In this document: in pieces, positions 16,727-24,896 of the stretch
Numbering within the stretch: the stretch's first letter is position 1
Layout of the letters: each line of letters begins with the position of its first letter
Origin: an uncultured Lachnospiraceae bacterium
Lineage (GTDB): Bacteria; Bacillota; Clostridia; Lachnospirales; Lachnospiraceae
DNA: 64,000 nt
Reading direction: 5' to 3'
Assembly (NCBI GenBank): GCA_900315495.1
Contig: OMZJ01000009.1
Location: forward strand, 1 to 64,000
Made by a program: the position numbers and the translations under genes
Notes under the pieces: generated by a model
Databases searched by the model: none
The model's input: the letters and a program-made list of their open reading frames with translations, nothing else
Told to the model about the DNA's origin: nothing

Positions 16727-16756
16727 AAAAAAGATCCCCTGAAGGGGATCTTTTTT
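16727..16756. terminator. Bidirectional terminator, mainly for the minus-strand gene
   Basis: GATCCCC/GGGGATC (16733-16739 with 16744-16750) is flanked by A6 on the left and T6 on the right. It lies 9 bases past the stop of the ECF-like gene. Confidence 0.9.
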
Positions 16757-16764
16757 GATGCATA

Positions 16765-17319
16765 TTATTTTCCGGCTGCCGGAACCGCTTCGCCAAACCC
16801 GGCTTTCTTCAGGGCGGCGCGCACCGCCAGGAAAAGGATGCCGCCGATGCAGGCAGTGATCAGCTGGGTCGCGGAGAATGTAAAGCGTGCAGCGGCCAGT
16901 GCCGGCGCCGGAAGTCCGGTTGAAGGGCCCAGTGTCGGAATGACAATACCTGAGATCAGGCCCGCCATCACACCACTCTTTACAATGGCACCGAGGAGCC
17001 AGGCCAGCGAGATATTGCCGTTCTTCCGTCGGATCAGCCACATCACCAGCACCAGCACCGCGTTTCCGAGCATCACGCAGGGAATGATCACCGGAATCGC
17101 AGCCATAAGAGGGGATCCGGTAATCAGGAAGGAAGTGACCGGGGTAATCACGGAGAGAATCAGGGCCGGGAGCAGGCCGCAGAACGAAACTGCAGTCATC
17201 AGGATCAGGTTGATGATCGGGCCGGTCAGATAGACCGAAAGATTCTTTAAAAACTGGCTGACAATGGCCAGTGTCAGAAGTACGGCGGTAAAGGCCGCCT
17301 GCTTTGCGGAAATCTTCAT
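16765..17319 (-). CDS. Integral membrane protein, ECF transporter S-component-like
   Basis: This 184-residue, highly hydrophobic protein has about five or six membrane segments. It has a start typical of S components (ISAKQAAFTAVLLTLAIVSQF) and the segment VYLTGPIINLILMTAVSFCG. S components bind a vitamin or metal and work with a shared EcfAA'T energising module, which is not in this window. The substrate cannot be assigned. It starts 58 bases after the [FeFe] hydrogenase gene on the same strand, so the two are likely cotranscribed. AAGGAG precedes the ATG. Confidence 0.72.
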   Translation of the reverse strand: MKISAKQAAFTAVLLTLAIVSQFLKNLSVYLTGPIINLILMTAVSFCGLLPALILSVITPVTSFLITGSPLMAAIPVIIPCVMLGNAVLVLVMWLIRRKNGNISLAWLLGAIVKSGVMAGLISGIVIPTLGPSTGLPAPALAAARFTFSATQLITACIGGILFLAVRAALKKAGFGEAVPAAGK

Positions 17320-17377
17320 GGTTGTTTTGTTCTCTCTCCTTTTCGGTTTTCCTTCGCCTGTTCAGACAGAAGCATCC

Positions 17378-18886
17378 TCATTCGATCAGATCCATATAAT
17401 CCTGGTAGCCGGACTCGCCGGATTTCTTCTTCTGTGAAGCGGTCATCTGCTTCTGCAGGGAAGCCGCGCTTTTCTTCACGTCCTGCAGCACGCCCGAACC
17501 GCCGATGCAGCCGCCCGGACATCCCATTCCCTCCAGAAGATAGCCGTTGTACTTTCCGGCCACGGCCAGCTGCATCATTTTGCGGCAGTCCGCAAGTCCC
17601 TCCGCTCTGGCCGTCGGAACCTCCCGGCCCGGACTGATGGTATGAATCCGGTCGATCACTGCCTTCGCCACACCGCCGCCGGTGGCAAATCCCTTGCCGT
17701 CCGCCGTGGAATCCTCTCTCTCCGGCTCCATCGACAGATTGTCAAAGGAAATGCCGGCCGCATCGAAGATTCCGGACATCTCCTCAAAGGTGAGCACATA
17801 ATCCACCTCACTCCGGACGGTCCGGCGCCTTGCCTCCAGCTTTTTGGCCGCGCAGGGTCCGATGAAGACGGTCTTGCATCCGGGATGCTGCTTTTTTGTC
17901 ATCCGTGCAGCAAAAACCATCGGCGTAAAGGTCATCGAGATACAGTTCGCATATTTCGGGAACATGGTCTTTGCCATCACAGACCACGCCGGGCAGCAGG
18001 ACGTTCCCATAAACGGAATCTTGTCCGGCACTTCGCGGAGAAAATCCCGCGCTTCCTGAATGGTACACAGATCCGCGCCGACCGCAACTTCCACCATGTC
18101 GGCGAAGCCGAGGGCCTTCAGCGCCGCCCGCAGATGCTGCTGGTCGGATTTCGGCCCGAACTGGCCGACGAAGGAGGGCGCCACGACCGCGTAAACCGGT
18201 GTATCCGTATCCTTCAGCGCCATGATCGTCTGATAGATCTGGCTCTTGTCGACGATCGCCGAAAACGGGCAGCTGACCAGACACATTCCGCAGGCGACGC
18301 ACTTGCTGTAGTCAATCTCTGCCCGTCCGTTCTCGTCCTCGCGGATTGCTCCCATCCCGCAGGCCTTCATGCAGGGCCGGTCCATCCGGATAATGGCGTT
18401 ATACGGACATGCGGCAATGCACCGGCCGCAGTTGACGCACTTGTCCCGGTCGATCACCGACTGCCGGTTTCCCAGGGTAATGGCGTGTTTCGGGCAGACC
18501 TCCCGGCAGGGATGCTCGATGCAGTTCTGGCAGAGATTGGTCACAACCGTCACATGGTCCGGGCAGGCGTGGCAGGCAAATTTGATAATGTTGATCAGCG
18601 GCGGCGTATAATAGCTCTCCTCGGTCGCGGCATTCTCCACACCATCGGAGATCAGTTTGTACTCGGAGGCATCCCGGATCGGGAGCCCGAGGGCCACACG
18701 GAGCCGTTCGCCGATGACCGCCCGCTCGAGAAAGATATTGTCGTAGCTCTGGGATTCCTCCCCCCGGACCAGCTCATAGGGGATCTCATCGATTCTTTTC
18801 AGGTCCGCTCCATCAAACGCGAGTTTCGCCACGGCGCGGAACACGTCATGGCGCCCCTTGGCCTTGCTGCTGTAGACACCTCTCAT
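17378..18886 (-). CDS. Monomeric [FeFe] hydrogenase, group B-like
   Basis: The 502-residue protein has an N-terminal iron-sulfur region (about 110-220) with CQNCIEHPCREVCP, CVNCGRCIAACP, CMKAC and CVACGMCLVSCP. The H-cluster domain then has TSCCPAW (P1), IGPCAAKKLEA (P2, with Gly where group A has Met) and EGMGCPGGCIGG (P3). The TSCCP form of P1 is usual for group B enzymes rather than the bifurcating group A enzymes. It would reduce protons or oxidise hydrogen with ferredoxin in the cytosol. HydEFG maturases are not in this window. GGGAGG precedes the ATG. Confidence 0.92.
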   Translation of the reverse strand: MRGVYSSKAKGRHDVFRAVAKLAFDGADLKRIDEIPYELVRGEESQSYDNIFLERAVIGERLRVALGLPIRDASEYKLISDGVENAATEESYYTPPLINIIKFACHACPDHVTVVTNLCQNCIEHPCREVCPKHAITLGNRQSVIDRDKCVNCGRCIAACPYNAIIRMDRPCMKACGMGAIREDENGRAEIDYSKCVACGMCLVSCPFSAIVDKSQIYQTIMALKDTDTPVYAVVAPSFVGQFGPKSDQQHLRAALKALGFADMVEVAVGADLCTIQEARDFLREVPDKIPFMGTSCCPAWSVMAKTMFPKYANCISMTFTPMVFAARMTKKQHPGCKTVFIGPCAAKKLEARRRTVRSEVDYVLTFEEMSGIFDAAGISFDNLSMEPEREDSTADGKGFATGGGVAKAVIDRIHTISPGREVPTARAEGLADCRKMMQLAVAGKYNGYLLEGMGCPGGCIGGSGVLQDVKKSAASLQKQMTASQKKKSGESGYQDYMDLIE

Positions 18887-18922
18887 TGCTATCCTCCCGT
18901 CCGTTTCTTTTTACCCGCGGCT

Positions 18923-19014
18923 GCCCGACTGTTCCATATGACTGGCGCGCTGTGCAGCCGATCGGGACTGTTCCCGGGCTGACTGTACGCCGTGCGGCCG
19001 ATCGGGACTGTTCC
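18923..19014. repeat. Imperfect 40-bp tandem repeat, about 2.5 copies
   Basis: A block containing GCCGATCGGGACTGTTCC occurs at 18957-18974 and 18997-19014 (the 23-base blocks begin at 18952 and 18992, differing at one position). A shorter degenerate copy ends at 18935. The period is about 39-40 bases. It fills the spacer between the hydrogenase start and the hisC stop. Confidence 0.75.
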
Positions 19015-19067
19015 TCTCTGCCGCAGGCACCGCAGGGGTACCGCTTCACCAGAAGTTTCCCGGGGCT

Positions 19068-20138
19068 TTATGCCTGCTCCGCGATGATCTCTGCCAGCGC
19101 CTTTTTCAGCGCTGCCATCTGTTCGTCCGTTCCGATGGTGATGCGGAGGTAATGATTGATCCGCGGCTTGTCAAAATACCGCACATAGATATGTCTCTGC
19201 TTCAGTTCCTGGAAAAGGACCTTCGCCGGGACACGCGGGTGGGAAGCAAAAATGAAATTCGACGACGAATCCGGGAAGACAAAGCCCAGTTCCGCCAGAT
19301 CCTTCTTTGCCTGCTCCCTTGTCCGGATGACCTTTGCCGCCGTCTCCTGGAAATAGGTCTCATCCAGTACCGAAGCGGTTCCGATCTCCTGTGCTGCCCT
19401 GCTCATCGTATAGGAGTTGAAGGAATTGCGCACATCATTCAGCGCGGCAATCAATGCCGGGGATCCCATGGCAAAGCCGATCCGCATGCCGGCCAGCGAC
19501 CGGGACTTGGAGAACGTCTGCACCACCAGAAGATTCTCGTACTTTGGAATCAGAACCGCAGCGGATTTTCCTCTTCCGGCAAAGTCGATGTAGGCCTCAT
19601 CCACAATCACGACGACATCCGGATTGTGCGCCAGGATATCCTCGATCAGATCAAGTCCCTCACAGAGACCCGTCGGCGCGTTCGGGTTCGGAAAGACAAT
19701 GCCGCCGTTGACAATGTAGTAATCCTCCCGGCGCAGGCGGAAATCCCCGGTCAGCGGGCGCACCAGATAGGGGATGCGGTACAGATCCGCCCAGACATCG
19801 TAGAAGGAATAGGTGATGTCCGGGAAGAGGATCGGCTTTTTACTGTTAAAGAATGTCAGAAAAGACATCGACAGCACATCATCGGAGCCGACTCCGATGA
19901 AGATCTGATCCTCCCCCACTCCGTACCGATCTGCCAGCGCCCGCTTCAGCGCGGTAGAGGAAGGGTCCGGATACAGGCGCAGCCGGTCCGCATCCATGTT
20001 CCGGATCGCTTCCGCCACCCCTGGTGCCGGCGGATACGGATTTTCGTTGGTATTCAGCTTGATGATTCCACCCTCCTGGGGCTGCTCCCCGGGCACATAC
20101 GGCACCATCGTGCGGACATTGTCTCTCCAGTGATTCAT
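19068..20138 (-). CDS. hisC: Histidinol-phosphate aminotransferase (HisC family)
   Basis: This 356-residue PLP aminotransferase begins MNHWRDNVRTMVPYVPGEQP, typical of HisC. It has the HisC block LNTNENPYPPAPGV, FPNPNAPTG, VIVDEAYIDFAG, the PLP lysine in QTFSKSRSLAGMRIGFAMG, and a C-terminal LRITIGTDEQM. It normally converts imidazole acetol phosphate and glutamate to histidinol phosphate. No other his gene is nearby, so it may serve another substrate such as an aromatic amino acid. ATG 20138 has GGGAGG a few bases upstream; an in-frame extension of 41 residues upstream is rejected. It lies 64 bases after the VanZ-like gene. Confidence 0.9.
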   Translation of the reverse strand: MNHWRDNVRTMVPYVPGEQPQEGGIIKLNTNENPYPPAPGVAEAIRNMDADRLRLYPDPSSTALKRALADRYGVGEDQIFIGVGSDDVLSMSFLTFFNSKKPILFPDITYSFYDVWADLYRIPYLVRPLTGDFRLRREDYYIVNGGIVFPNPNAPTGLCEGLDLIEDILAHNPDVVVIVDEAYIDFAGRGKSAAVLIPKYENLLVVQTFSKSRSLAGMRIGFAMGSPALIAALNDVRNSFNSYTMSRAAQEIGTASVLDETYFQETAAKVIRTREQAKKDLAELGFVFPDSSSNFIFASHPRVPAKVLFQELKQRHIYVRYFDKPRINHYLRITIGTDEQMAALKKALAEIIAEQA

Positions 20139-20202
20139 GCAAACCTCCCTGCCCTGGTCTTTTCCCGATTTTCCGGGCTTTTGCATATTTTTTGCTTCCG
20201 GT

Positions 20203-20718
20203 CTACCTTCCGCCCCTGCTCTGCTTCTTCGGCGGCTTCGCTCCCGCCATGCCGGCGGCATAACAGACGGCCGCCGTCAGAATCATCGTCAGGACAGCAC
20301 CGGTCAATGCCCCGGCGGAATCGATGCACATATCCCGGAACATCGGGGACCGACCGCCGACGAAACTTTGATGATACTCATCCGTGAGGGCATACAGGGA
20401 AGCAAAGAGCCATCCCAGGAACGCTGAAAGGAAAAAGCCGCTCCGCCCCGCTTTAAACCAACCGAACAGCAGCGCTGCCAGAATCAGGTATTCGGAGTAA
20501 TGCGCGGTCTTCCGCACGAGGAAACTGACTCTGTAATAAAAATAGCTGTAAGCGTCCGACGAAACACTGTTCATCCGGGGAAACAGCCGGTCAATGACAC
20601 GCCGCACAATCCTGCCGCTCTGTGCGGAAGAAACCGCGCCATCCTGCGAAGAGAACCAGAAGATGGTACCGGCCCACAGCAGAATCAGGATCAGCAATAC
20701 GACTCTTTTACGATTCAA
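20203..20718 (-). CDS. VanZ-like membrane protein
   Basis: The 171-residue protein has about four membrane segments. VanZ-family signatures are the first segment ending TIFWFSSQDG, the RKTAHYSEYLILAALLF block, and ALTDEYHQSFVGGRSP before RDMCIDSAGALTGA. VanZ confers low teicoplanin resistance in enterococci, but most homologues have unknown roles. TTG 20718 is the favoured start because AGGAAAGG sits just before it; the alternative TTG at 20754 lies inside a hairpin. It may be transcribed with hisC. Confidence 0.85.
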   Translation of the reverse strand: MNRKRVVLLILILLWAGTIFWFSSQDGAVSSAQSGRIVRRVIDRLFPRMNSVSSDAYSYFYYRVSFLVRKTAHYSEYLILAALLFGWFKAGRSGFFLSAFLGWLFASLYALTDEYHQSFVGGRSPMFRDMCIDSAGALTGAVLTMILTAAVCYAAGMAGAKPPKKQSRGGR

Positions 20719-20742
20719 ACAAATCCTTTCCTGTACGCGAAA

Positions 20743-20766
20743 GCGCCGCGGCAAATGCCGCGGCGC
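20743..20766 (-). terminator. GC-rich hairpin after rfbB
   Basis: GCGCCGCGGC pairs perfectly with GCCGCGGCGC (20743-20752 with 20757-20766, loop AAAT). On the minus strand only TTT follows, so termination may be partial. It lies 61 bases past the rfbB stop. Confidence 0.65.
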
Positions 20767-20826
20767 CGCATCCGGGCACCTCTTCCGGCCGGTGCAGGCA
20801 AAGCGATGAAGAAATTCTTCCGCGGC

Positions 20827-21855
20827 TTATTTTTCCAGACGCTTCCCGTACATTTTCTGAAAATAATTCTGGTACTCTCCGCTGACGATGTGCTCCCACC
20901 ACTCTTTGTTGTTCAGGTACCATTCAATCGTCTTCGGGATGCCGGTTTCAAAAGTATACTCCGGACGCCAGCCGAGCTCAGTCTCAATCTTGGTGGGATC
21001 CATTGCATAACGGCGGTCATGACCCGGGCGGTCCGAGACAAACTTGATCAGGCTTTCCGGCTTGTTCAGCGCGTGAAGAATCGTCTTCACCACATCGAGG
21101 TTGGTGCGCTCGTTGTGGCCGCCGATGTTGTAGATCTCGCCCTCTTTTCCCTTGCGGATGATCAGGTCGATGGCCTTGCAGTGATCGGTGACATAGAGCC
21201 AGTCGCGGACATTCGCACCGGTTCCGTACACCGGGATCTCCTCATCGGCAAGTGCCCGGCTGATGACCAGCGGAATCAGCTTTTCCGGGAAGTGATACGG
21301 CCCGTAGTTGTTGGAGCAGCGGGAAATCGTGGTCGGGAGACCGAAGGTCCGGTGATATGCCATCACAAACAGATCTGCGCTGGCCTTGGAAGCGGAATAC
21401 GGACTGCTGGTGTGAATCGGGGTCTCCTCGGTAAAGAACAGATCCGGGCGGTCCAGCGGGAGGTCGCCGTAGACCTCATCGGTCGACACCTGGTGATAGC
21501 GGCGGATGCCGAACTTTCTGCAGGCATTCAGAAGCGTCACGGTGCCGAGCACATTGGAGTGGACAAAGATATCCGGATTTTCGATGGAGCGGTCCACATG
21601 GCTCTCCGCCGCAAAATTGACCACGACGTCAAACTTTTCCTCTGCGAAGAGGTCCATGATGAAATCCTTGTCCGCGATATCACCGCGGACAAACCGATAA
21701 TTCGGCTTGTTTTCCACCGGCTTGAGGGTCTCGAGATTTCCCGCGTAGGTGAGAAGGTCCAGATTGACAATCTCATCCTCCGGATAGGTATTGACCATGT
21801 ACTGAACAAAATTACCGCCGATGAAGCCGGCGCCGCCTGTCACACAAATTTTCAT
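20827..21855 (-). CDS. rfbB: dTDP-glucose 4,6-dehydratase
   Basis: This 342-residue extended short-chain dehydrogenase has the NAD-binding motif TGGAGFIGGNFVQY at the start, NFAAESHVDRSI, the catalytic STDEVYG region, YSASKASADLFV (YxxxK) and CSNNYGPYHFPEKLIP. It converts dTDP-glucose to the 4-keto-6-deoxy intermediate for rhamnose or other deoxysugars. It follows rfbA on the same strand; rfbC and rfbD are not present here. AGGAGA precedes the ATG. Confidence 0.96.
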   Translation of the reverse strand: MKICVTGGAGFIGGNFVQYMVNTYPEDEIVNLDLLTYAGNLETLKPVENKPNYRFVRGDIADKDFIMDLFAEEKFDVVVNFAAESHVDRSIENPDIFVHSNVLGTVTLLNACRKFGIRRYHQVSTDEVYGDLPLDRPDLFFTEETPIHTSSPYSASKASADLFVMAYHRTFGLPTTISRCSNNYGPYHFPEKLIPLVISRALADEEIPVYGTGANVRDWLYVTDHCKAIDLIIRKGKEGEIYNIGGHNERTNLDVVKTILHALNKPESLIKFVSDRPGHDRRYAMDPTKIETELGWRPEYTFETGIPKTIEWYLNNKEWWEHIVSGEYQNYFQKMYGKRLEK

Positions 21856-22033
21856 TTTATCTCTGTCTCCTGTATCTCCTGCCTGTTGATTTCTGCCGAG
21901 GGTCTGTGCCCCGTGGCAGGCCGCTCTGCGAAAAATCCCCGAAGCCCGCCGTTTTGATGCTCTGTCAGGATCACCTGCGGCAGACCATCCTGTGGAGACT
22001 CCCGCCGGCAGCCTGCTGCCCGCAACGGACCGC

Positions 22034-22921
22034 TCAGTGAATTTTCTCGATATATTTTCCGTCCAGGACTGCCTTCAGATATGCGCCGTACTGGTTCTTC
22101 CGGTAGAGCTCGCAGGCCTCTGCCAGCTGATCCCTTGTAATCCATCCGTTCAGGTATGCGATCTCCTCCAGGCAGGCAATCTTCCGGTGCTGGTGGGTCT
22201 CCACGGTCTTGACAAAATTGGTCGCGTCGGCCAGGGACTCATGGGTTCCGGTGTCCAGCCAGGTGAATCCCTGTCCGAGAAGCTCAACCGTGAGGTCACC
22301 CTTTTCCAGATAGATGCGGTTGAGGTCGGTGATTTCCAGCTCGCCTCTCGCCGACGGCTTCAGGGATTTGGCATACTCCACGACATGTTCATCATAGAAG
22401 TACAGCCCCGTTACCGCATAATTGCTCTTCGGCTTTGCCGGTTTCTCCTCGATGGAGACCGCCCGGCCGTTTTTGTCGAACTCCACGATGCCGAACCGCT
22501 CCGGGTCATCCACATAATAGCCGAACACAGTGGCGCCGTGCTTTCTGCCGGCAGCCGCCTTGAGGCGCTCCTTCAGGCCATTGCCCTCAAAGATGTTGTC
22601 GCCGAGTACCATGGCGACCGATTCGCCACCGATGAATTCCTCCCCGATGAGGAAGGCCTGTGCCAGGCCCTCCGGCTTCGGCTGCACCGCATAGGTCAGC
22701 GCCAGGCCGAACTCATGGCCGTCGCCGAGCAGCTCGCGGAAGCGCGGCGTATCCGCCGGTGTGGAAATAATCAGGATCTCCCGGATTCCCGCATTCATCA
22801 GGACAGACAGCGGGTAATAGATCATCGGCTTGTCATAGATCGGAAGCAGCTGTTTGGATGTGACGCGTGTGAGCGGGTACAGTCTGGTTCCGCTGCCGCC
22901 CGCAAGAATAATCCCTTTCAT
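22034..22921 (-). CDS. rfbA: Glucose-1-phosphate thymidylyltransferase
   Basis: This 295-residue nucleotidyltransferase has [20 protein letters not shown] at the N-terminus, [24 protein letters not shown], and the C-terminal [11 protein letters not shown] that distinguishes RfbA/RmlA. It makes dTDP-glucose, the first step of dTDP-rhamnose synthesis, and supplies RfbB encoded 178 bases downstream. ATG 22921 has GAGGAG 8 bases upstream; the in-frame start 15 bases earlier is less likely. Confidence 0.96.
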   Translation of the reverse strand: MKGIILAGGSGTRLYPLTRVTSKQLLPIYDKPMIYYPLSVLMNAGIREILIISTPADTPRFRELLGDGHEFGLALTYAVQPKPEGLAQAFLIGEEFIGGESVAMVLGDNIFEGNGLKERLKAAAGRKHGATVFGYYVDDPERFGIVEFDKNGRAVSIEEKPAKPKSNYAVTGLYFYDEHVVEYAKSLKPSARGELEITDLNRIYLEKGDLTVELLGQGFTWLDTGTHESLADATNFVKTVETHQHRKIACLEEIAYLNGWITRDQLAEACELYRKNQYGAYLKAVLDGKYIEKIH

Positions 22922-23039
22922 GATCAATCTCCTCATGATGGAAGGATCCGCCGAAATACCAGCCGGACCGCTTCCCTGAATTTCCCTGGCTGACCCTGCC
23001 AGGCGGATCCTCGATGGACCGTCCGCTGCCAGTCAGCTC

Positions 23040-23050
23040 ATTATAGCATA
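23040..23050 (-). promoter_or_regulatory. Extended -10 promoter upstream of rfbA
   Basis: On the minus strand TATGCTATAAT gives a perfect -10 with the TGn extension. No good -35 hexamer is seen at 17 bases. It lies about 120 bases before the rfbA start. Confidence 0.5.
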
Positions 23051-23185
23051 CTTCCCGGTTTCCTGCATTCCTATGGCACTTCTGCATCTGTTCATCAGAG
23101 TGCCGCACCGGGAAAGCATCGAATCTCCCGCGTCCCGAAGAAAGCCTCTCCGGCTGTCAGCGGGACGCAGGAGTCCGGTGCCGGA

Positions 23186-24628
23186 TCAGTTTTTGTCCTC
23201 TGCCGCCTGTGCCGCATCCTTGCCGTTCTTATAGCTTTCCGTCATAAACTCGTAGTCATTCCCCGGAAGGATGGCATTGAGCACAATTCCCGCGATAGCA
23301 GCCACCGCAAGCGCGGTCAGCGTAATCTGGAAACTGCCGATATGGAATGTGACGCCGCTTGTCAGACCAAGCGCACAGACCAGAATGATGGCAGTGATAA
23401 TCAGGTTGCGGCTTCTGGTGAAGTCCACCTGGTTTTCCACGACATTGCGGATTCCGACGCCGGAAATCATTCCATACAGGATGAAGGAAATTCCGCCGAT
23501 GACGGAAGTCGGAAGCAGGTTGATTGCTGCCGCCACCTTCGGAGAGAAGGAAAGCAGGATCGCAAAGACCGCGGCAATGCGCACGACTCTCGGATCATAG
23601 ACCTTCGTGAGTGCCAGGACGCCGGTATTCTCGCCATAAGTGGTATTGGCCGGTCCGCCGAAGAGCGCGGACATCGTGGTCGCCAGGCCGTCGCCGACCA
23701 GCGTGCGCTTCAGACCCGGATCCGCCAGGAAATTTCTCTCCGTCGTCGCGCTGACCGCGGAAATATCACCGATGTGCTCCATCATGGACGCGAAGGAGAT
23801 CGGCACCACCGCAACGATGGCACTGACCGCAAGCGCCGGGTCATGGATGTTTCCGAACACCATCTCCGAGCCGCGGATCGGGAAGCCGAGCCAGGGCGCC
23901 CGCTTCAGGGCCTCGATCTTATCCACGGAAAAAAGCTGCAGCGCAGTGTTTCCGCCCGCGCAGATGACCTGCCCACCGTCCACGTCCACTGCTCTTCCCG
24001 TCGTCAGAGCGAGAATCACAGCAACCGCTACGCCGGCGATGACGCCGAGCAGGATCGGGATAATCCGCATCATCCCGCGGCCCCAGATATTGAAAATAAT
24101 GACAGCTGCCAGCGAGATGACCGCAATCAGCCAGTTGGCCGAGCAGTTTGTCACCGCGCTCCCCGCGAGGCTCAGGCCGATGGCAATGATGATCGGTCCG
24201 GTCACGACCGGCGGGAAGAAACGCATCACCTTTCGGACTTCAAAGGCTGCAAAGAAGCCGGCCAGAATCAGATAGACCAGCCCTGCCACAGCCACGCCGA
24301 CACAGGCATAGGGAATGCCCTCCTGCCAGGACAGCCCGGCGGCGTCGGTCATGGCATGGACGGCGGCATAGCCGCCGAGGAATGCGAACGACGACCCCAG
24401 GAAGATCGGGACTTTTCTACCGGTAATCAGATGGAACAGCAGGGTTCCCAGCCCCGCCATCAAAAGGGTCGTTTGCATGTCCAGGCCGGTCAGAAGCGGA
24501 ACCAGCACCGTCGCGCCGAACATCGCGAATGTGTGCTGAATTCCCAGAATCAGCATTCTGCCCCTTCCGAGCACCCGGGCGTCGTAGATTCCCTTCTGCC
24601 CGATGGAAACGGTTTCTTTCTTTGCCAT
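23186..24628 (-). CDS. Uracil/xanthine permease, NCS2 family (UraA-like)
   Basis: The 480-residue NCS2 nucleobase:proton symporter has about 12-14 membrane segments. Typical elements are LGIQHTFAMFGATVLVPLLTGL in the first segment, VPISFASMMEHIGDISAVS (substrate-site Glu/His), and the GGPANTTYGENTGVLALTKV signature of uracil-type members. It would import uracil (less likely xanthine or uric acid). It is preceded by a strong promoter and a structured leader of about 100 bases. GGAGGG precedes the ATG. Confidence 0.93.
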   Translation of the reverse strand: MAKKETVSIGQKGIYDARVLGRGRMLILGIQHTFAMFGATVLVPLLTGLDMQTTLLMAGLGTLLFHLITGRKVPIFLGSSFAFLGGYAAVHAMTDAAGLSWQEGIPYACVGVAVAGLVYLILAGFFAAFEVRKVMRFFPPVVTGPIIIAIGLSLAGSAVTNCSANWLIAVISLAAVIIFNIWGRGMMRIIPILLGVIAGVAVAVILALTTGRAVDVDGGQVICAGGNTALQLFSVDKIEALKRAPWLGFPIRGSEMVFGNIHDPALAVSAIVAVVPISFASMMEHIGDISAVSATTERNFLADPGLKRTLVGDGLATTMSALFGGPANTTYGENTGVLALTKVYDPRVVRIAAVFAILLSFSPKVAAAINLLPTSVIGGISFILYGMISGVGIRNVVENQVDFTRSRNLIITAIILVCALGLTSGVTFHIGSFQITLTALAVAAIAGIVLNAILPGNDYEFMTESYKNGKDAAQAAEDKN

Positions 24629-24730
24629 AACACTCCCTCCGTGCGCAAGAACAGCCGGCCAGTGTATCTTCTACCTGCCGGCTGCAGAATCGAAACGATC
24701 CGCGGGATTTTGTCCCGCCAAACCTTCCTG

Positions 24731-24759
24731 ATTCTAGAGTCAGAAAAGAATTCTGTCAA
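24731..24759 (-). promoter_or_regulatory. Strong promoter and structured leader of the uracil permease gene
   Basis: On the minus strand, TTGACA (24754-24759) and TAGAAT (24731-24736) are exactly 17 bases apart. The leader (about 24629-24724) can form GCGGGA/TCCCGC and a larger CAGCCGGC/GCCGGCTG hairpin followed by TTCTT, which could be an attenuator. A PyrR-binding motif was not recognised. Confidence 0.75.
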
Positions 24760-24896
24760 GGCTTTCCAGAAATCCGCCGGAAATCACGTTTCCCGCCGAG
24801 GTGGCCATTCTGCAGCGGATTCCGTTCTGCCGCATTGTTTCCTCTGCGGTATTTCTCCGGTCCGCAGGATTTTCCGGTCCGCGGCCGGACCTGTGG

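Noticed and set aside
18923-19014. CRISPR array
   Set aside because: Only two to three imperfect copies with a period of about 40, where the variable part is also similar; no cas genes.
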